DNA from: an uncultured Bacilli bacterium | GTDB lineage: Bacteria > Bacillota_I > Bacilli_A > RF39 > UBA660 | NCBI GenBank assembly: GCA_947624175.1 | Contig: CANQJD010000005.1 | Coordinates: forward strand, 1-48,907 | Direction of reading: 5' to 3' | Length of the DNA: 48,907 nt | Part shown: in pieces, positions 19,432 to 29,116 of the stretch | How the letters are laid out: each line of letters opens with the position of its first letter | How positions within the stretch are numbered: the first letter of the stretch is position 1 | The notes under the pieces: model-generated | Database searches by the model: none | What the model was told of the DNA's origin: nothing | What the model saw: only the letters and a program-made list of their open reading frames with translations | Translations under genes and position numbers: made by a program

Positions 19432-21262
19432 CTTTATATGTTGTTACAATTTTAGCGACCTCATCTTTAATATCATCTTGATTTTTATAAGCATATTCAA
19501 TTAACTTATCAAGTTTATCTAAAAATTTATCTTCATCAAATTCTATAGGTCTACCGATATGAATTAACTTATTTGGAGTATCTTTTAATCCTTCTTCTTC
19601 CATAAGTAATTCTTCATATAATTTTTCACCAGGTCTTAAACCTGTAATTTTAATCTTAATATCAACATTAGGTTCATATCCTTTAAATCTTATGATTTGT
19701 TTTGCTAAATCATAAATCTTAACTGGTTTACCCATATCAAGTACAAAGATTTCTCCACCTTCCGCATATGTTTCAGCTTGAAGAATCAATGAAACAGCTT
19801 CGGGAATCGTCATGAAGAATCTTGTAATATCTTTATGAGTAACCGTAACTGGACCTCCAGCTTCAATTTGTTTTATGAATAATGGTATAACGGAACCATT
19901 AGAACCTAAAACATTTCCAAATCTTACAGCTACATAATCCGTTTTAGATTTTTTATTATAAGTTTGAATAATCATTTCACATATTCTTTTGGTTGCCCCC
20001 ATTATATTAGTAGGTCTAACAGCTTTATCTGATGAAATAAGAACAAACTTTTTAACTTTATAAACATCTGCTAATTTAACAACATTTAAAGTTCCTAAAC
20101 AATTATTTTTAATTGCTTCATTAGGACTTTCTTCCATTAAAGGAACATGCTTATGAGCTGCTGCATGAAAAACAAGTTCTGGGTTATATTTCTTAAATAC
20201 TACTTCCATTCTATCATAATCACGAACCGAACCAATTATTGTTGCTAAATTAAGTTCAGGATGATTTCTCTTTAATTCTTGTTCAATATCATAAGCATTA
20301 TTTTCATATATATCAAAGATAATTAATTGTTTAGGTTCATGCTTTGCAATTTGTCTGCACAACTCACTTCCAATTGAACCTCCACCACCAGTTACTAAGA
20401 CTACTTTATCTTTAATACTATAACTAATATCTTCTGCATCAATTACAATTTCTCCTCGACCTAAAAAGTCTTCATACGATAGAGGTCTTAACTTCTTCAT
20501 GGTTGGTTTACCTATCATTTCATAAACATTAGGTAAAATTCTAATATCACAATCGGTCTTCTGACATTCTTCAACAATATTTGCTAATTCTTCTTTTGAT
20601 GCTGATGGAATAGCTATAATAATTTCTTTAATATTTCTTTTTTCACATTCTTCTTTTATCCGACTTCTACCACCTACAACTGGTATACCCATTATATAAG
20701 ATTTAATCTTATTAGCATCATCATCAATTACACAAGATACTCTAGTTGCAAAACTAGATTGATTATTAATAATTTCATTAATCAATAATCTACCAGCTTC
20801 ACCTGCTCCAACTATCATTGTATTAACTGTACCTTTTTTACTCCTGCTTCTATCTTTAACCGTTCTTGCTATTCGATAAGAATATCTAAGTCCACAAACA
20901 AATAAGATAAGTAATAACCATTTAATTACATAATAACTTCTTGGCATACTAACATTAAATAAAGTTTTATAAAAAAATTCAAATGTCTCATAAGTTGTAC
21001 ATGCAAAAGCAATATTGATCATTTCAACAATTGATGCATAACTCCACATACTAGCATACAATTTAAAAATCATAAAAATAACCAATATTGCAATTAAATC
21101 AAATGGCAAATAATTAAATAGATTGATTAAATAATTTTCTGGAATATCAAAAAAATCAAATCTTAAAGCTAAAGCACAATAAGAACAAAATATTAAAGTT
21201 GCAATATCCAACATGATAAATAATATTATACGATTTCTTTTCTTTATATATTTATTTTTCAT
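19406..21262 (-). CDS. CapD/FlaA1-like nucleoside-diphosphate-sugar epimerase/dehydratase (membrane-anchored)
   Basis: Four N-terminal TM segments, VTGGGGSIGSELCRQI, FHAAAHKHVPLME, SSDKAVRPTNIMGATKR. Confidence 0.93.
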   Translation of the reverse strand: MKNKYIKKRNRIILFIMLDIATLIFCSYCALALRFDFFDIPENYLINLFNYLPFDLIAILVIFMIFKLYASMWSYASIVEMINIAFACTTYETFEFFYKTLFNVSMPRSYYVIKWLLLILFVCGLRYSYRIARTVKDRSRSKKGTVNTMIVGAGEAGRLLINEIINNQSSFATRVSCVIDDDANKIKSYIMGIPVVGGRSRIKEECEKRNIKEIIIAIPSASKEELANIVEECQKTDCDIRILPNVYEMIGKPTMKKLRPLSYEDFLGRGEIVIDAEDISYSIKDKVVLVTGGGGSIGSELCRQIAKHEPKQLIIFDIYENNAYDIEQELKRNHPELNLATIIGSVRDYDRMEVVFKKYNPELVFHAAAHKHVPLMEESPNEAIKNNCLGTLNVVKLADVYKVKKFVLISSDKAVRPTNIMGATKRICEMIIQTYNKKSKTDYVAVRFGNVLGSNGSVIPLFIKQIEAGGPVTVTHKDITRFFMTIPEAVSLILQAETYAEGGEIFVLDMGKPVKIYDLAKQIIRFKGYEPNVDIKIKITGLRPGEKLYEELLMEEEGLKDTPNKLIHIGRPIEFDEDKFLDKLDKLIEYAYKNQDDIKDEVAKIVTTYKVDKERAGK

Positions 21263-21279
21263 ACAGCATCCTTTCCCCC

Positions 21280-21999
21280 TTATATTTCTTTATCTCCTAT
21301 AACCTTATCAAAATTTCTTTCTAGTAAATCTTTTACTATTTCTTTATCTTTGACTATTTTTAGTAAATGTTTTTCTAATTTCTCTAAATGATATTCACTT
21401 CTTTCATGATGAATATCACTAGCAAGAAATTGAATTTTATTTTCTTTTAATAAATGTTTTAATACATATTCAGCATTACTACCATATTTACCATATAGAC
21501 TCATGTAATTACCTTGTAATAAAACACCCATTTCTATAAATTCATCAAGTTTACTTATATCATCTTGAATATAAGTATATCTTTCAGGATGAGCAAGTAT
21601 TACGATATAACCATTTCTTATTAATTCAAAGAATATCTCACTTGCATCATTTAATTCAGACATCATTGGAAGTTCTACTAATAAATATCTTGAATTATTA
21701 AGAGGCATTATTTCATCTTCTTTAATTAAGTCAAGGATATCTTCATCAATATAAATCTCATTTCCTAAATAAAGATTTATATTAATACCTTCTTCTTCCA
21801 TCTCTCTTTTTAAAATATCAAGTAATTCTTCTTTTTCTAGGTTATTATAATCATATTTACTATTTTTTATATAATGAGGAGTTAACATTATATCTGTAAC
21901 TCCCGCTTTTTTAGCTTTTTTTAAAATATTGATACTTTCTTCAATACTTTGACTTCCATCATCAAGCCCCATTAATATGTGTGAATGAAGGTCTTTCAT
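21280..21999 (-). CDS. cpsB: CpsB/CapC-type PHP tyrosine-protein phosphatase
   Basis: MKDLHSHILMGLDDGSQS, LTPHYI, LAHPERY, FLASDIHHE. Confidence 0.93.
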   Translation of the reverse strand: MKDLHSHILMGLDDGSQSIEESINILKKAKKAGVTDIMLTPHYIKNSKYDYNNLEKEELLDILKREMEEEGININLYLGNEIYIDEDILDLIKEDEIMPLNNSRYLLVELPMMSELNDASEIFFELIRNGYIVILAHPERYTYIQDDISKLDEFIEMGVLLQGNYMSLYGKYGSNAEYVLKHLLKENKIQFLASDIHHERSEYHLEKLEKHLLKIVKDKEIVKDLLERNFDKVIGDKEI

Positions 22000-22001
22000 G
22001 A

Positions 22002-22748
22002 CTATTCACCATAATACCCATAATAACCATAGTAAGAACCATTAGGCACTTTAACTTTATTTAATACAACTCCTGTAATCTTAGCATTAGCCTTTTCAAA
22101 TGCTCTTTTAACATCATTCAAGTCTTCTGCTTTGGTTTTATCACTTGAAATAACTAAAATATTTAAATCACTATAACGAGTCATGACTAAAGTATCACTT
22201 AATCCAAGTACAGGTGGACAATCAAGAATTATTATATCATAAATCTTCTTTAACGCATCAAGTAATTCTTTATTCTTAGTTGCTCCAAGTAACTCAATTG
22301 GATTAGGTGGAATTGGTCCATTAGGAATCAAATGAACATTCTTTATTCCAGTTTTACATATATAATCTTTTAATTCAATTTTTTCAGTTTGAATAATTCC
22401 TAAAGATGCATTAGTATAATTTAAAATCAAATTAGTATATCCGGTTGTTTGAGTTTTTTTAATATTAAATATTTCAGCTTGTCTTCCTTTTCGAAGATCA
22501 CAATCAATTATTAAAACTTTCTTATTTTCTTGAGCATATGCTCCTGCTAAATTAGAAGAAATTAAACTTTTACCATCACCTGGTTCAGGTGATGTTACTA
22601 AAATTACTTTAGCATCTTTATCAATAGATGAAAATTGTAAATTCGTTCTAATACTTTTAATTGCTTCACTGAAAGATGATTTAGGATTATCATTTATTAA
22701 TAAACTAACGTTATTTTCTTCAACTGCTTTTCTAGCCATTTCTATCAC
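22002..22748 (-). CDS. cpsD: Tyrosine-protein kinase CpsD/CapB (BY-kinase), Tyr-rich C-terminus
   Basis: VTSPEPGDGKSLISSNLA Walker A, LIDCDLRKGRQ, IILDCPPVLGLSD, YYGYYGYYGE tail. Confidence 0.94.
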   Translation of the reverse strand: MIEMARKAVEENNVSLLINDNPKSSFSEAIKSIRTNLQFSSIDKDAKVILVTSPEPGDGKSLISSNLAGAYAQENKKVLIIDCDLRKGRQAEIFNIKKTQTTGYTNLILNYTNASLGIIQTEKIELKDYICKTGIKNVHLIPNGPIPPNPIELLGATKNKELLDALKKIYDIIILDCPPVLGLSDTLVMTRYSDLNILVISSDKTKAEDLNDVKRAFEKANAKITGVVLNKVKVPNGSYYGYYGYYGE

Positions 22749-23397
22749 CTACCCTAGGAACTGTACCAAGTACTGTTAATCCAAACTTATCTTCTACTGT
22801 ATTAGCATCCTTAATTGATGTATCAAAGTAGAATAAGACAAATATTACTCCAAATCCAAGTACTAAACTAACTAAAAGATAAATTATATTTTGTCTTACA
22901 ACATTAACATTATAAGGTGATGTAGCTTCTTTAGCTTCATCAATAATGGTAATATTTTCAAAATCATATCTTTCTTTAATCTCTTTCATAAATACTTTAG
23001 CAAGTTCATTAGCTATATCTTTAGCTTTTTTACTATCTTGATTAGCAACTTCAATCTTAATTATTTGAGTACCAGTAAGTGATGTAACACTAACTTGAGA
23101 TGCTAGACTACCTGCACTTTCTTCAATATTAAGATTTTTAGCAACCGTTGATAATACATTTCTACTCTTAATTAACTCTGTATAAGTTGGAGTTAATGCA
23201 TTAATCAAAGTTACAGTACTATTAGTAATATCTTCATCACTTACTAATAACAAAGTAGTATCGCTTTTATAAAGTGGTTTTTGTAAAAAGACTAAATAAA
23301 TATTACCTAATAGTAAAATAACTGCCATTGCAATAAAAACAATATAAATTTTTGATACAAAATAACGCCATAGTTCCTTTAAATTTATTTCTTCCAT
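22732..23397 (-). CDS. cpsC: Wzz/CpsC chain-length determinant / kinase adaptor (ORF extends to 23490; RBS-supported start MEEINLKELW at 23397)
   Basis: Two TM segments, Wzz-like N-terminus; GGGGAGGAG upstream of the inner ATG. Confidence 0.88.
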   Translation of the reverse strand: MEEINLKELWRYFVSKIYIVFIAMAVILLLGNIYLVFLQKPLYKSDTTLLLVSDEDITNSTVTLINALTPTYTELIKSRNVLSTVAKNLNIEESAGSLASQVSVTSLTGTQIIKIEVANQDSKKAKDIANELAKVFMKEIKERYDFENITIIDEAKEATSPYNVNVVRQNIIYLLVSLVLGFGVIFVLFYFDTSIKDANTVEDKFGLTVLGTVPRVGDRNG

Positions 23398-23428
23398 TAA
23401 ATATACTCCTCCCCTTTTCATAGGCTTA

Positions 23429-23459
23429 ATTATAATATCATAAAACATGATTTTGTCAA
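23429..23459 (-). promoter_or_regulatory. Putative capsule-operon promoter
   Basis: Minus strand TTGACA (23454-23459) with TATTAT at 16-bp spacing (23432-23437) or TATAAT at 19 bp (23429-23434). Confidence 0.55.
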
Positions 23460-23588
23460 GTTTTTCAGTAAAAATACTATATTTTAGCAAAAAAAATATA
23501 AAATTTGGTATTTCCTTAATAATTTTATGTTTTTTCTTAAAATTAATTTCCTACTTCTAAACTCCTATCTAATTATAAACTAAAAATC

Positions 23589-23630
23589 AAAAATAGAAAA
23601 GAGGTAATTTACACTTTTCTATTTTTTTTA
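23589..23630. terminator. Bidirectional intrinsic terminator
   Basis: 13-bp stem AAAAATAGAAAAG/CTTTTCTATTTTT with 12-nt loop and T-runs on both sides. Confidence 0.7.
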
Positions 23631-23665
23631 ACAAAATTTGACAAATAATAATTAATTTTTCAAAA

Positions 23666-24952
23666 CTATTTATTATAAATTTCATAATAAGTATTTTTGC
23701 CAACATCTACTTTTTTCAACATTTCTTTTTCAACATACGAATTTAATTTTCTTATAGCACTTGTTTTAGAACATCCAAATAAATCTTCAACATTCTCTCT
23801 TGTAATTTTTCCATTCTTTCTAGCATAATCAAATAATATATTTAATTCATTATTTGTAAACTCTTCATATTCTAGTTTTGGAAATCTTATGAAGAAACTT
23901 TCTCCGATTGATTCTATAATAGGCTTTTGCTCTTGATATTCATATTTAGCAAATATTCTAGGAATACCTGAACCATATGCTTCAACTAAACCTAACCGAT
24001 GAAATAAAGATGCTAAACGAGGATTTCTAGATGCTGAATTTCCCTTTTTAATAGATTCAATAGTTAATCCACTTATAAGTCCTCCTTGATTTACAATCTC
24101 AATACTATTTTCATAAATATTAATTAAAGTACTACCATAAATGCTGTAATCCCTGTGGATTATGCAATTTAATAAACTTTCTCTAATAACTTCAAAATCA
24201 TATTCAGGGCTTTCAACTCTTTCCATACCTACAATTTTAGCAGGAATTTTAATAACTAATTTCAAAAATTTTAAAACTTCATCTAATTGTTCAAAAACAC
24301 TCATATTATCTAATTCTTTTTTATCTAAAAATTCAACTTTTGAATCTCCTTTATAAACTGCTATTTTAATTGGAAAATTATTTTGATCACTTACTATATA
24401 CGCTAAATTAGTATATAAGTCTTTTTCATTAAGAAAACCCATATTTTTCATTTTAACTTTATTTAAAATAATATTTTTTTCTTTAAATATTCTTTCCAAA
24501 TAATTAAAACTTAAATTTTGTTCTTTACTAATATTATCTTCAAATTTAACATTAGAGTCTTCCATTATCATTTTAACAATCTCATCACGAGTAGCCATTC
24601 TATTAGTAGCACCTAGTCTAATATAAACACCTTCAGGAGTTATTCCCTTGCTTTTTAAATAATAAGGTCTATTGGTACCTTTTAATACTTTTACAATTAT
24701 TGTGTCTAAACCTAATTCTTCAATAATTTCCATTGAAACATTAAACGTTAGATTAGGAGCAATGTTATCAGAAATTAAATTACTTAATTTATCTAATTCT
24801 TCTTTGGCATTTTTTAAACCAACTAAATTTCCATCATCATCATATCCAATATAAATAGTACCACCTTTAGTGTTAGCAAAAGCAATAATTTCTTTACAAA
24901 TATTTGAATTAATTTCTCTTTTTAATTCTAAAGTTTCACTCTCTTTATACAT
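23666..24952 (-). CDS. AlbA_2/Schlafen-type ATP-binding, winged-helix putative transcriptional regulator
   Basis: ESETLELKREINSNICKEIIAFANTKGGTIYIGYDDDGNLVGL; RESLLNCIIHRDYS; GLVEAYGSGIPRI; C-terminal wHTH. Confidence 0.9.
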   Translation of the reverse strand: MYKESETLELKREINSNICKEIIAFANTKGGTIYIGYDDDGNLVGLKNAKEELDKLSNLISDNIAPNLTFNVSMEIIEELGLDTIIVKVLKGTNRPYYLKSKGITPEGVYIRLGATNRMATRDEIVKMIMEDSNVKFEDNISKEQNLSFNYLERIFKEKNIILNKVKMKNMGFLNEKDLYTNLAYIVSDQNNFPIKIAVYKGDSKVEFLDKKELDNMSVFEQLDEVLKFLKLVIKIPAKIVGMERVESPEYDFEVIRESLLNCIIHRDYSIYGSTLINIYENSIEIVNQGGLISGLTIESIKKGNSASRNPRLASLFHRLGLVEAYGSGIPRIFAKYEYQEQKPIIESIGESFFIRFPKLEYEEFTNNELNILFDYARKNGKITRENVEDLFGCSKTSAIRKLNSYVEKEMLKKVDVGKNTYYEIYNK

Positions 24953-24974
24953 AGTTAATCACCTCTTGTTAATA

Positions 24975-25003
24975 TTATAATACAAATTATCTAAAATATC
25001 AAT
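24975..25003 (-). promoter_or_regulatory. Promoter of the AlbA_2 regulator
   Basis: Minus strand TTGATA (24998-25003), 17 bp, TATAAT (24975-24980). Confidence 0.65.
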
Positions 25004-25006
25004 CTT

Positions 25007-25038
25007 TCGAACCACTTTCGAACCAAGATTCGAACCAA
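25007..25038. repeat. Three direct repeats of TTCGAACCA (iteron cluster A)
   Basis: Copies at 25007-25015, 25018-25026, 25030-25038. Confidence 0.95.
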
Positions 25039-25052
25039 AAAAATAAATAAAA

Positions 25053-25078
25053 AGGGTCTAAGCCTTTGTAAACCCTTA
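25053..25078 (-). terminator. Intrinsic terminator of the ftsW-like gene
   Basis: AAGGGT/ACCCTT arms followed on the minus strand by TTTTTATTTATTTTTTT. Confidence 0.6.
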
Positions 25079-25105
25079 TAAATATTAGAAAAGCTCAAAT
25101 TTTCT

Positions 25106-25125
25106 TTCGAACCACATTCGAACCA
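25106..25125. repeat. Two direct repeats of TTCGAACCA (iteron cluster B)
   Basis: Copies at 25106-25114 and 25117-25125. Confidence 0.95.
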
Positions 25126-25126
25126 A

Positions 25127-26248
25127 TTATCTAGCATCTGGTACTTTATTTTCATAATCAGCTCTTAAAACTAAAGCAATACTTGAAACTAAACTCATTA
25201 AATAAGAACCACCATAAGATAAAAATGGTAAAGGAACTCCTGTTAAAGGCATAAGTCCCAGTAATCCTCCTAAATTAATAACAATATGAAGTAATATATA
25301 CCAAAATACTCCATAACAAATTAAAGTATTTCTTGCATTTTTACATCGTTTAGCAATTAAGAAGATTCTCCATAAAACAATAAATAATAAAGCCAAAATA
25401 CCAATTGATATAACTAATCCTAATTCTTCAACAATAATAGCAAAGATAAAATCCGTATAGGCTTCTGGTAAATATAAATACTTTTGAGTACTATTACCTA
25501 AACCTTTCCCAAATAATCCCCCATTATTAATAGCAATATAACCATTACATACTTGATTACCAGTTGAATAGATTCTTGAACAAGGATCTAAGAAATTAAA
25601 TCTTTCAATTTGTCTTTCAAATAATAATTTAACTCCATTATTTAACATTAATAATAAAACTATAGCAACCATTCCTATAATACCTAAAACACTATTTCTT
25701 TTGATTTTAGAACTAATAGGAAGTGCTAAAAACATAAAGAAGACAATTCCCAAATAAAGGATAGTTGTTCCTAAATCTGGTTGTAAAGCTATCATAAAAG
25801 CAGTTGCTACCGCTACTATTAAAGGAATGAATACTGTTTTTAAACTTTCACAATTACTTTTTTTACCATAAAAACAAGCAAAGAAAAGAATCGTTATAAC
25901 TTTAGCAAATTCACTTGGTTGAATTGTAAATAAACCAAAAACATTAAACCAACTTTTAGCATCATTAGAAACCTTACCATAGATTAAAACTCCAACTAAT
26001 AATCCCATGATTACAGCCATCATAATATAACTTAATTTTTTATAATATCTAATTTTAAATCTTAATATAAAAAAAGAAAGGATTAAACTTGCTATTAGAA
26101 AGATAAATTGCCTTATGAAAAAGTTATAGGGACTTTTTGCATATTGCATATAACTAGTAACATTACTAGCTGAAAATATCATAATAAGTCCTATAACTAT
26201 TAACAAAGTAACACTAACAACTAACAATTTATCAAGTTTCTTTAACAT
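25127..26248 (-). CDS. FtsW/RodA/SpoVE-family SEDS glycosyltransferase
   Basis: LIMIFSAS, QPDLGTTILYLGIVF, NGGLFGKGLGNSTQKYLYLPEAYTDFIFAIIVEELG, PLTGVPLPFLSYGGS. Confidence 0.95.
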   Translation of the reverse strand: MLKKLDKLLVVSVTLLIVIGLIMIFSASNVTSYMQYAKSPYNFFIRQFIFLIASLILSFFILRFKIRYYKKLSYIMMAVIMGLLVGVLIYGKVSNDAKSWFNVFGLFTIQPSEFAKVITILFFACFYGKKSNCESLKTVFIPLIVAVATAFMIALQPDLGTTILYLGIVFFMFLALPISSKIKRNSVLGIIGMVAIVLLLMLNNGVKLLFERQIERFNFLDPCSRIYSTGNQVCNGYIAINNGGLFGKGLGNSTQKYLYLPEAYTDFIFAIIVEELGLVISIGILALLFIVLWRIFLIAKRCKNARNTLICYGVFWYILLHIVINLGGLLGLMPLTGVPLPFLSYGGSYLMSLVSSIALVLRADYENKVPDAR

Positions 26249-26264
26249 AAAATCATTTCCTTAA

Positions 26265-27665
26265 TTAAATAATATCTTCTATTTCATCATCATCAAGAGG
26301 ATTAACTCCAACATTTTCAAATTGTTTATCTAAATTTTCATTTTCAACGATATCTAAAGTTTTCTTTTTAGAATCTTTATTATTTTTACCATTTTTCTTA
26401 TTCTTATATTGAATTATAAAGATAACAATACCAGCAATAATAATTAATATTATAACTATAATAATTACTATTTTAGATACACTATTGTTTTTACTTTCTT
26501 CTTCATCTTTAATAATATTAATTCGATAAACATTAGTTAAACCTGATGTATAAGTAACTCTAACTTTTACAATACTACCATCAGCTAAATCCATATTACC
26601 AGTTACTTGAACTGTTGCATCAGGATTTACAGTTTCATAACTAATATCTAAAACATTAATATCTCCTATTTTTAAATCATATTCATATTTATCTTCTTTA
26701 AATTTTAAATCATAACCTTCAATCTTTAAAGATTTAAGATTAGCTAAACTTTTATCTTCTTGATCTAACTTCGTAACTTTTAAAGTATAAACTTTTACAT
26801 TACCATCATTACTAACTGTAATTGTAATGGTATTTTCCCCAACTTCTAAAGTAGTAGGTGCATCAATCTTAACATTTGCATCTGTATCAGTTGGAGTTGC
26901 CTTAATATCTAATTGATTAACATTTTTTAAAACTGTTATTTCATAACTAGTTGTATCTTTTGAAAAATCAATATCATAGTTTTCAATCTTTAAATCTCTT
27001 AAAGTTGCATCTTCTTCAGCTCTTCTAGATACATTAATAACATAAGTTAAAACATCTTCACCAGATTCAGCAATCACTTTAATTCTAATTTCTTTTTTAT
27101 CTTCATAAAAATCATAAGTAATTTTATTATTTTTAGCATTTTCAACTTTTGCATTGGCATTATTAGGTATAGCTTCAATCTCGAGTTTTTTAGCTGAATA
27201 ACTAACTGTAGCATTATATCTTGTATTTTCAGCTTTTAAAGTTATTGTTTCTCCATTAATGGTAATCTTTTTTAAGGTTGCATCAGTTGATTTACTTTTT
27301 TTATTAATGATAACAACATAATCTTTAGTTGTTACTCCATCTTCAGCTTGAATAGTAACATCTATTCTATTTTCTCCATCTTTTAAAGTTATTTCTTTTT
27401 CACCTTTAATAACTGTAGCTGTTTCAGATGATAAATTATAAGTTATTGTAACATTAGTAACACTATTATCCGTTATATCTAAACTACAAGTTTTATCATC
27501 ACACATAGCTGTTTGATTATTTACAGTAACACTTTTTAAAGTAGCATCATTACTTTTTTCTCCAACTTGTGGTCCTGGTTCTGTTTCAACAGCTAATACA
27601 TTTAAATTAAACCCCAATGTAAGTAATAATATTAATATTATTTTTGTTATTTTTTTCATAAACAC
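26265..27665 (-). CDS. Membrane-anchored surface protein with repeated cadherin-like beta-sandwich domains
   Basis: Signal peptide; repeated DATLK.., YDVxV, A.VEN..., YVINV blocks; C-terminal TM and charged tail. Confidence 0.8.
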   Translation of the reverse strand: MFMKKITKIILILLLTLGFNLNVLAVETEPGPQVGEKSNDATLKSVTVNNQTAMCDDKTCSLDITDNSVTNVTITYNLSSETATVIKGEKEITLKDGENRIDVTIQAEDGVTTKDYVVIINKKSKSTDATLKKITINGETITLKAENTRYNATVSYSAKKLEIEAIPNNANAKVENAKNNKITYDFYEDKKEIRIKVIAESGEDVLTYVINVSRRAEEDATLRDLKIENYDIDFSKDTTSYEITVLKNVNQLDIKATPTDTDANVKIDAPTTLEVGENTITITVSNDGNVKVYTLKVTKLDQEDKSLANLKSLKIEGYDLKFKEDKYEYDLKIGDINVLDISYETVNPDATVQVTGNMDLADGSIVKVRVTYTSGLTNVYRINIIKDEEESKNNSVSKIVIIIVIILIIIAGIVIFIIQYKNKKNGKNNKDSKKKTLDIVENENLDKQFENVGVNPLDDDEIEDII

Positions 27666-27689
27666 CTCTATATTCTGAAAACATTATAG

Positions 27690-27763
27690 CAAAAAAAAAA
27701 GATAAATTCAAGTAGGAACAAAAGATTAATTGATATAAATGTTTTCTACTTAATTATCTTTTT
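27690..27763. terminator. Long imperfect inverted repeat (terminator-like)
   Basis: AAAAGATAA..TTCAAGTAG and CTACTTAATTATCTTTT arms around a ~30-nt AT-rich loop. Confidence 0.4.
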
Positions 27764-27773
27764 ACCATTAAGA

Positions 27774-28859
27774 TTATTTATTATTTTTTAAATAATCATT
27801 AATTATTTGTTTTACTTTATTTATAGAAATTTTAGCTGCTTTAGCTATAACATCAAGTGATATATGTTGGTCATTCAAAGATATAACCATATCTCTTTGT
27901 TGTTCAGCACGACCTAGGGTTAATCCTTCAGCCCTTCCAAGGTTAATTCCTTCAGATCTTCCAATATTAATTCCTTTAGACATTCCAATATTAATTCCTT
28001 CAGACCTTCCTTCTTTCCTACATAACTCTAATAAAGCCTCATCAAAATCCTTCTTTTCTTGGTCTGGATAATAATATAGACCTAATTCTCCTTCTCCCAT
28101 CATATTCTCGATCACCTCCATCATCCTTTCTTTTATCTCTTCTTTTATATGAAGTCTTGCTACTAGCTCTTTTACTTCACTATATTTATTAGTAGCCATT
28201 ATAGCACCCATTATTATTAAATTCTCTTCATATATATTACTTCCTTGATACTTATTATTATACACTGCTTGATAACATTTGACAATATCTAAATTAAATA
28301 TTTCTAAATTTTCTGAATAATAATCACTGGTATCTAATATATCTACTACTCCATATTTATTTAATTTCTTATTCTTTTTAGAAAATGTATTAAAGTTTAC
28401 TAAGGTTACAGGTATTATCTCAGTATAGTTATTTCCTTTCTTAATTCTACTACTTATTATTTTCAATACGTAAAATAAATTTCTATTTAATTTTAATTGA
28501 TGAGCTTTTGATAAGTTTTTCTTCTCTTTAAAAGTATAATTGCTATTCTTAAAGAAACTTGCTAAATCCATTGTGAAGTAATTAAATTCTAATACGATTA
28601 TTCTTTCCTTATTATTTAACTTTACTTTTATAACTACATCACATTCTGGAACCATTTCATTTTTTACTCCTTCGATTATTTTTAAAGGTTGTAAACTTAT
28701 ATTTCCTTCTAATTCTTTATAATCTATTTTTAAAATACAAGATACTATAAAAGTTGTAATATCTAGATTATTAACATTACCAAATAAAGCTTTAGCATTA
28801 GTATCTTTAATACATTGAATTATTTCTCCTTTTTTATTATTATTTGCTTCTTTTGTCAT
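27774..28859 (-). CDS. Rpn-family recombination-promoting nuclease / PD-(D/E)XK 'transposase' (ORF to 28910; RBS-supported start 28859)
   Basis: VIKVKLNNKERIIVLEFNYF core, C-terminal GRSEGINIG repeats, HTH-like tail. Confidence 0.8.
   Translation of the reverse strand: MTKEANNNKKGEIIQCIKDTNAKALFGNVNNLDITTFIVSCILKIDYKELEGNISLQPLKIIEGVKNEMVPECDVVIKVKLNNKERIIVLEFNYFTMDLASFFKNSNYTFKEKKNLSKAHQLKLNRNLFYVLKIISSRIKKGNNYTEIIPVTLVNFNTFSKKNKKLNKYGVVDILDTSDYYSENLEIFNLDIVKCYQAVYNNKYQGSNIYEENLIIMGAIMATNKYSEVKELVARLHIKEEIKERMMEVIENMMGEGELGLYYYPDQEKKDFDEALLELCRKEGRSEGINIGMSKGINIGRSEGINLGRAEGLTLGRAEQQRDMVISLNDQHISLDVIAKAAKISINKVKQIINDYLKNNK
27912..28015. repeat. 24-bp tandem repeats encoding GRSEGINI-type octapeptides
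   Basis: Units ttccaaggttaattccttcagatc / ttccaatattaattcctttagaca / ttccaatattaattccttcagacc. Confidence 0.85.
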
Positions 28860-29079
28860 ACTAATTCCTCCTTGCAAATTGACTATAACACAGATTGCAA
28901 AATATGTCAAATATTGTAAATTTACAAATTGATATGTAAAACTGGTTCAAATTAAAAAATTGAGTTTATTATTAAACCCAATTTTGAAAATTGTTGCTAT
29001 TTTGGTGTAGTCTGAATACACTTTTTGGAATTTAAGACTTTGAAAAATTTTTTTTAACTTTAATTTTTAATTTTATACA

Positions 29080-29116
29080 AAAAAAGCCTTAAAATTTGCT
29101 ATTTTAAGGTTTTACT
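29080..29116 (-). terminator. Intrinsic terminator overlapping the 3' end of the VirD4-like gene
   Basis: Minus strand CCTTAAAAT-agcaa-ATTTTAAGG then c-TTTTTTT. Confidence 0.75.

Noticed and set aside
25007-25125. GGTTCGAATC-like strings resembling tRNA T-arms
   Set aside because: No acceptor, D or anticodon arms around them; regular 11-12-bp spacing fits operator repeats better.
27774-28859. Active transposon based on the 'PD-(D/E)XK transposase' name
   Set aside because: Rpn-family proteins are nucleases and not classical transposases; no clear terminal inverted repeats or target duplication seen.
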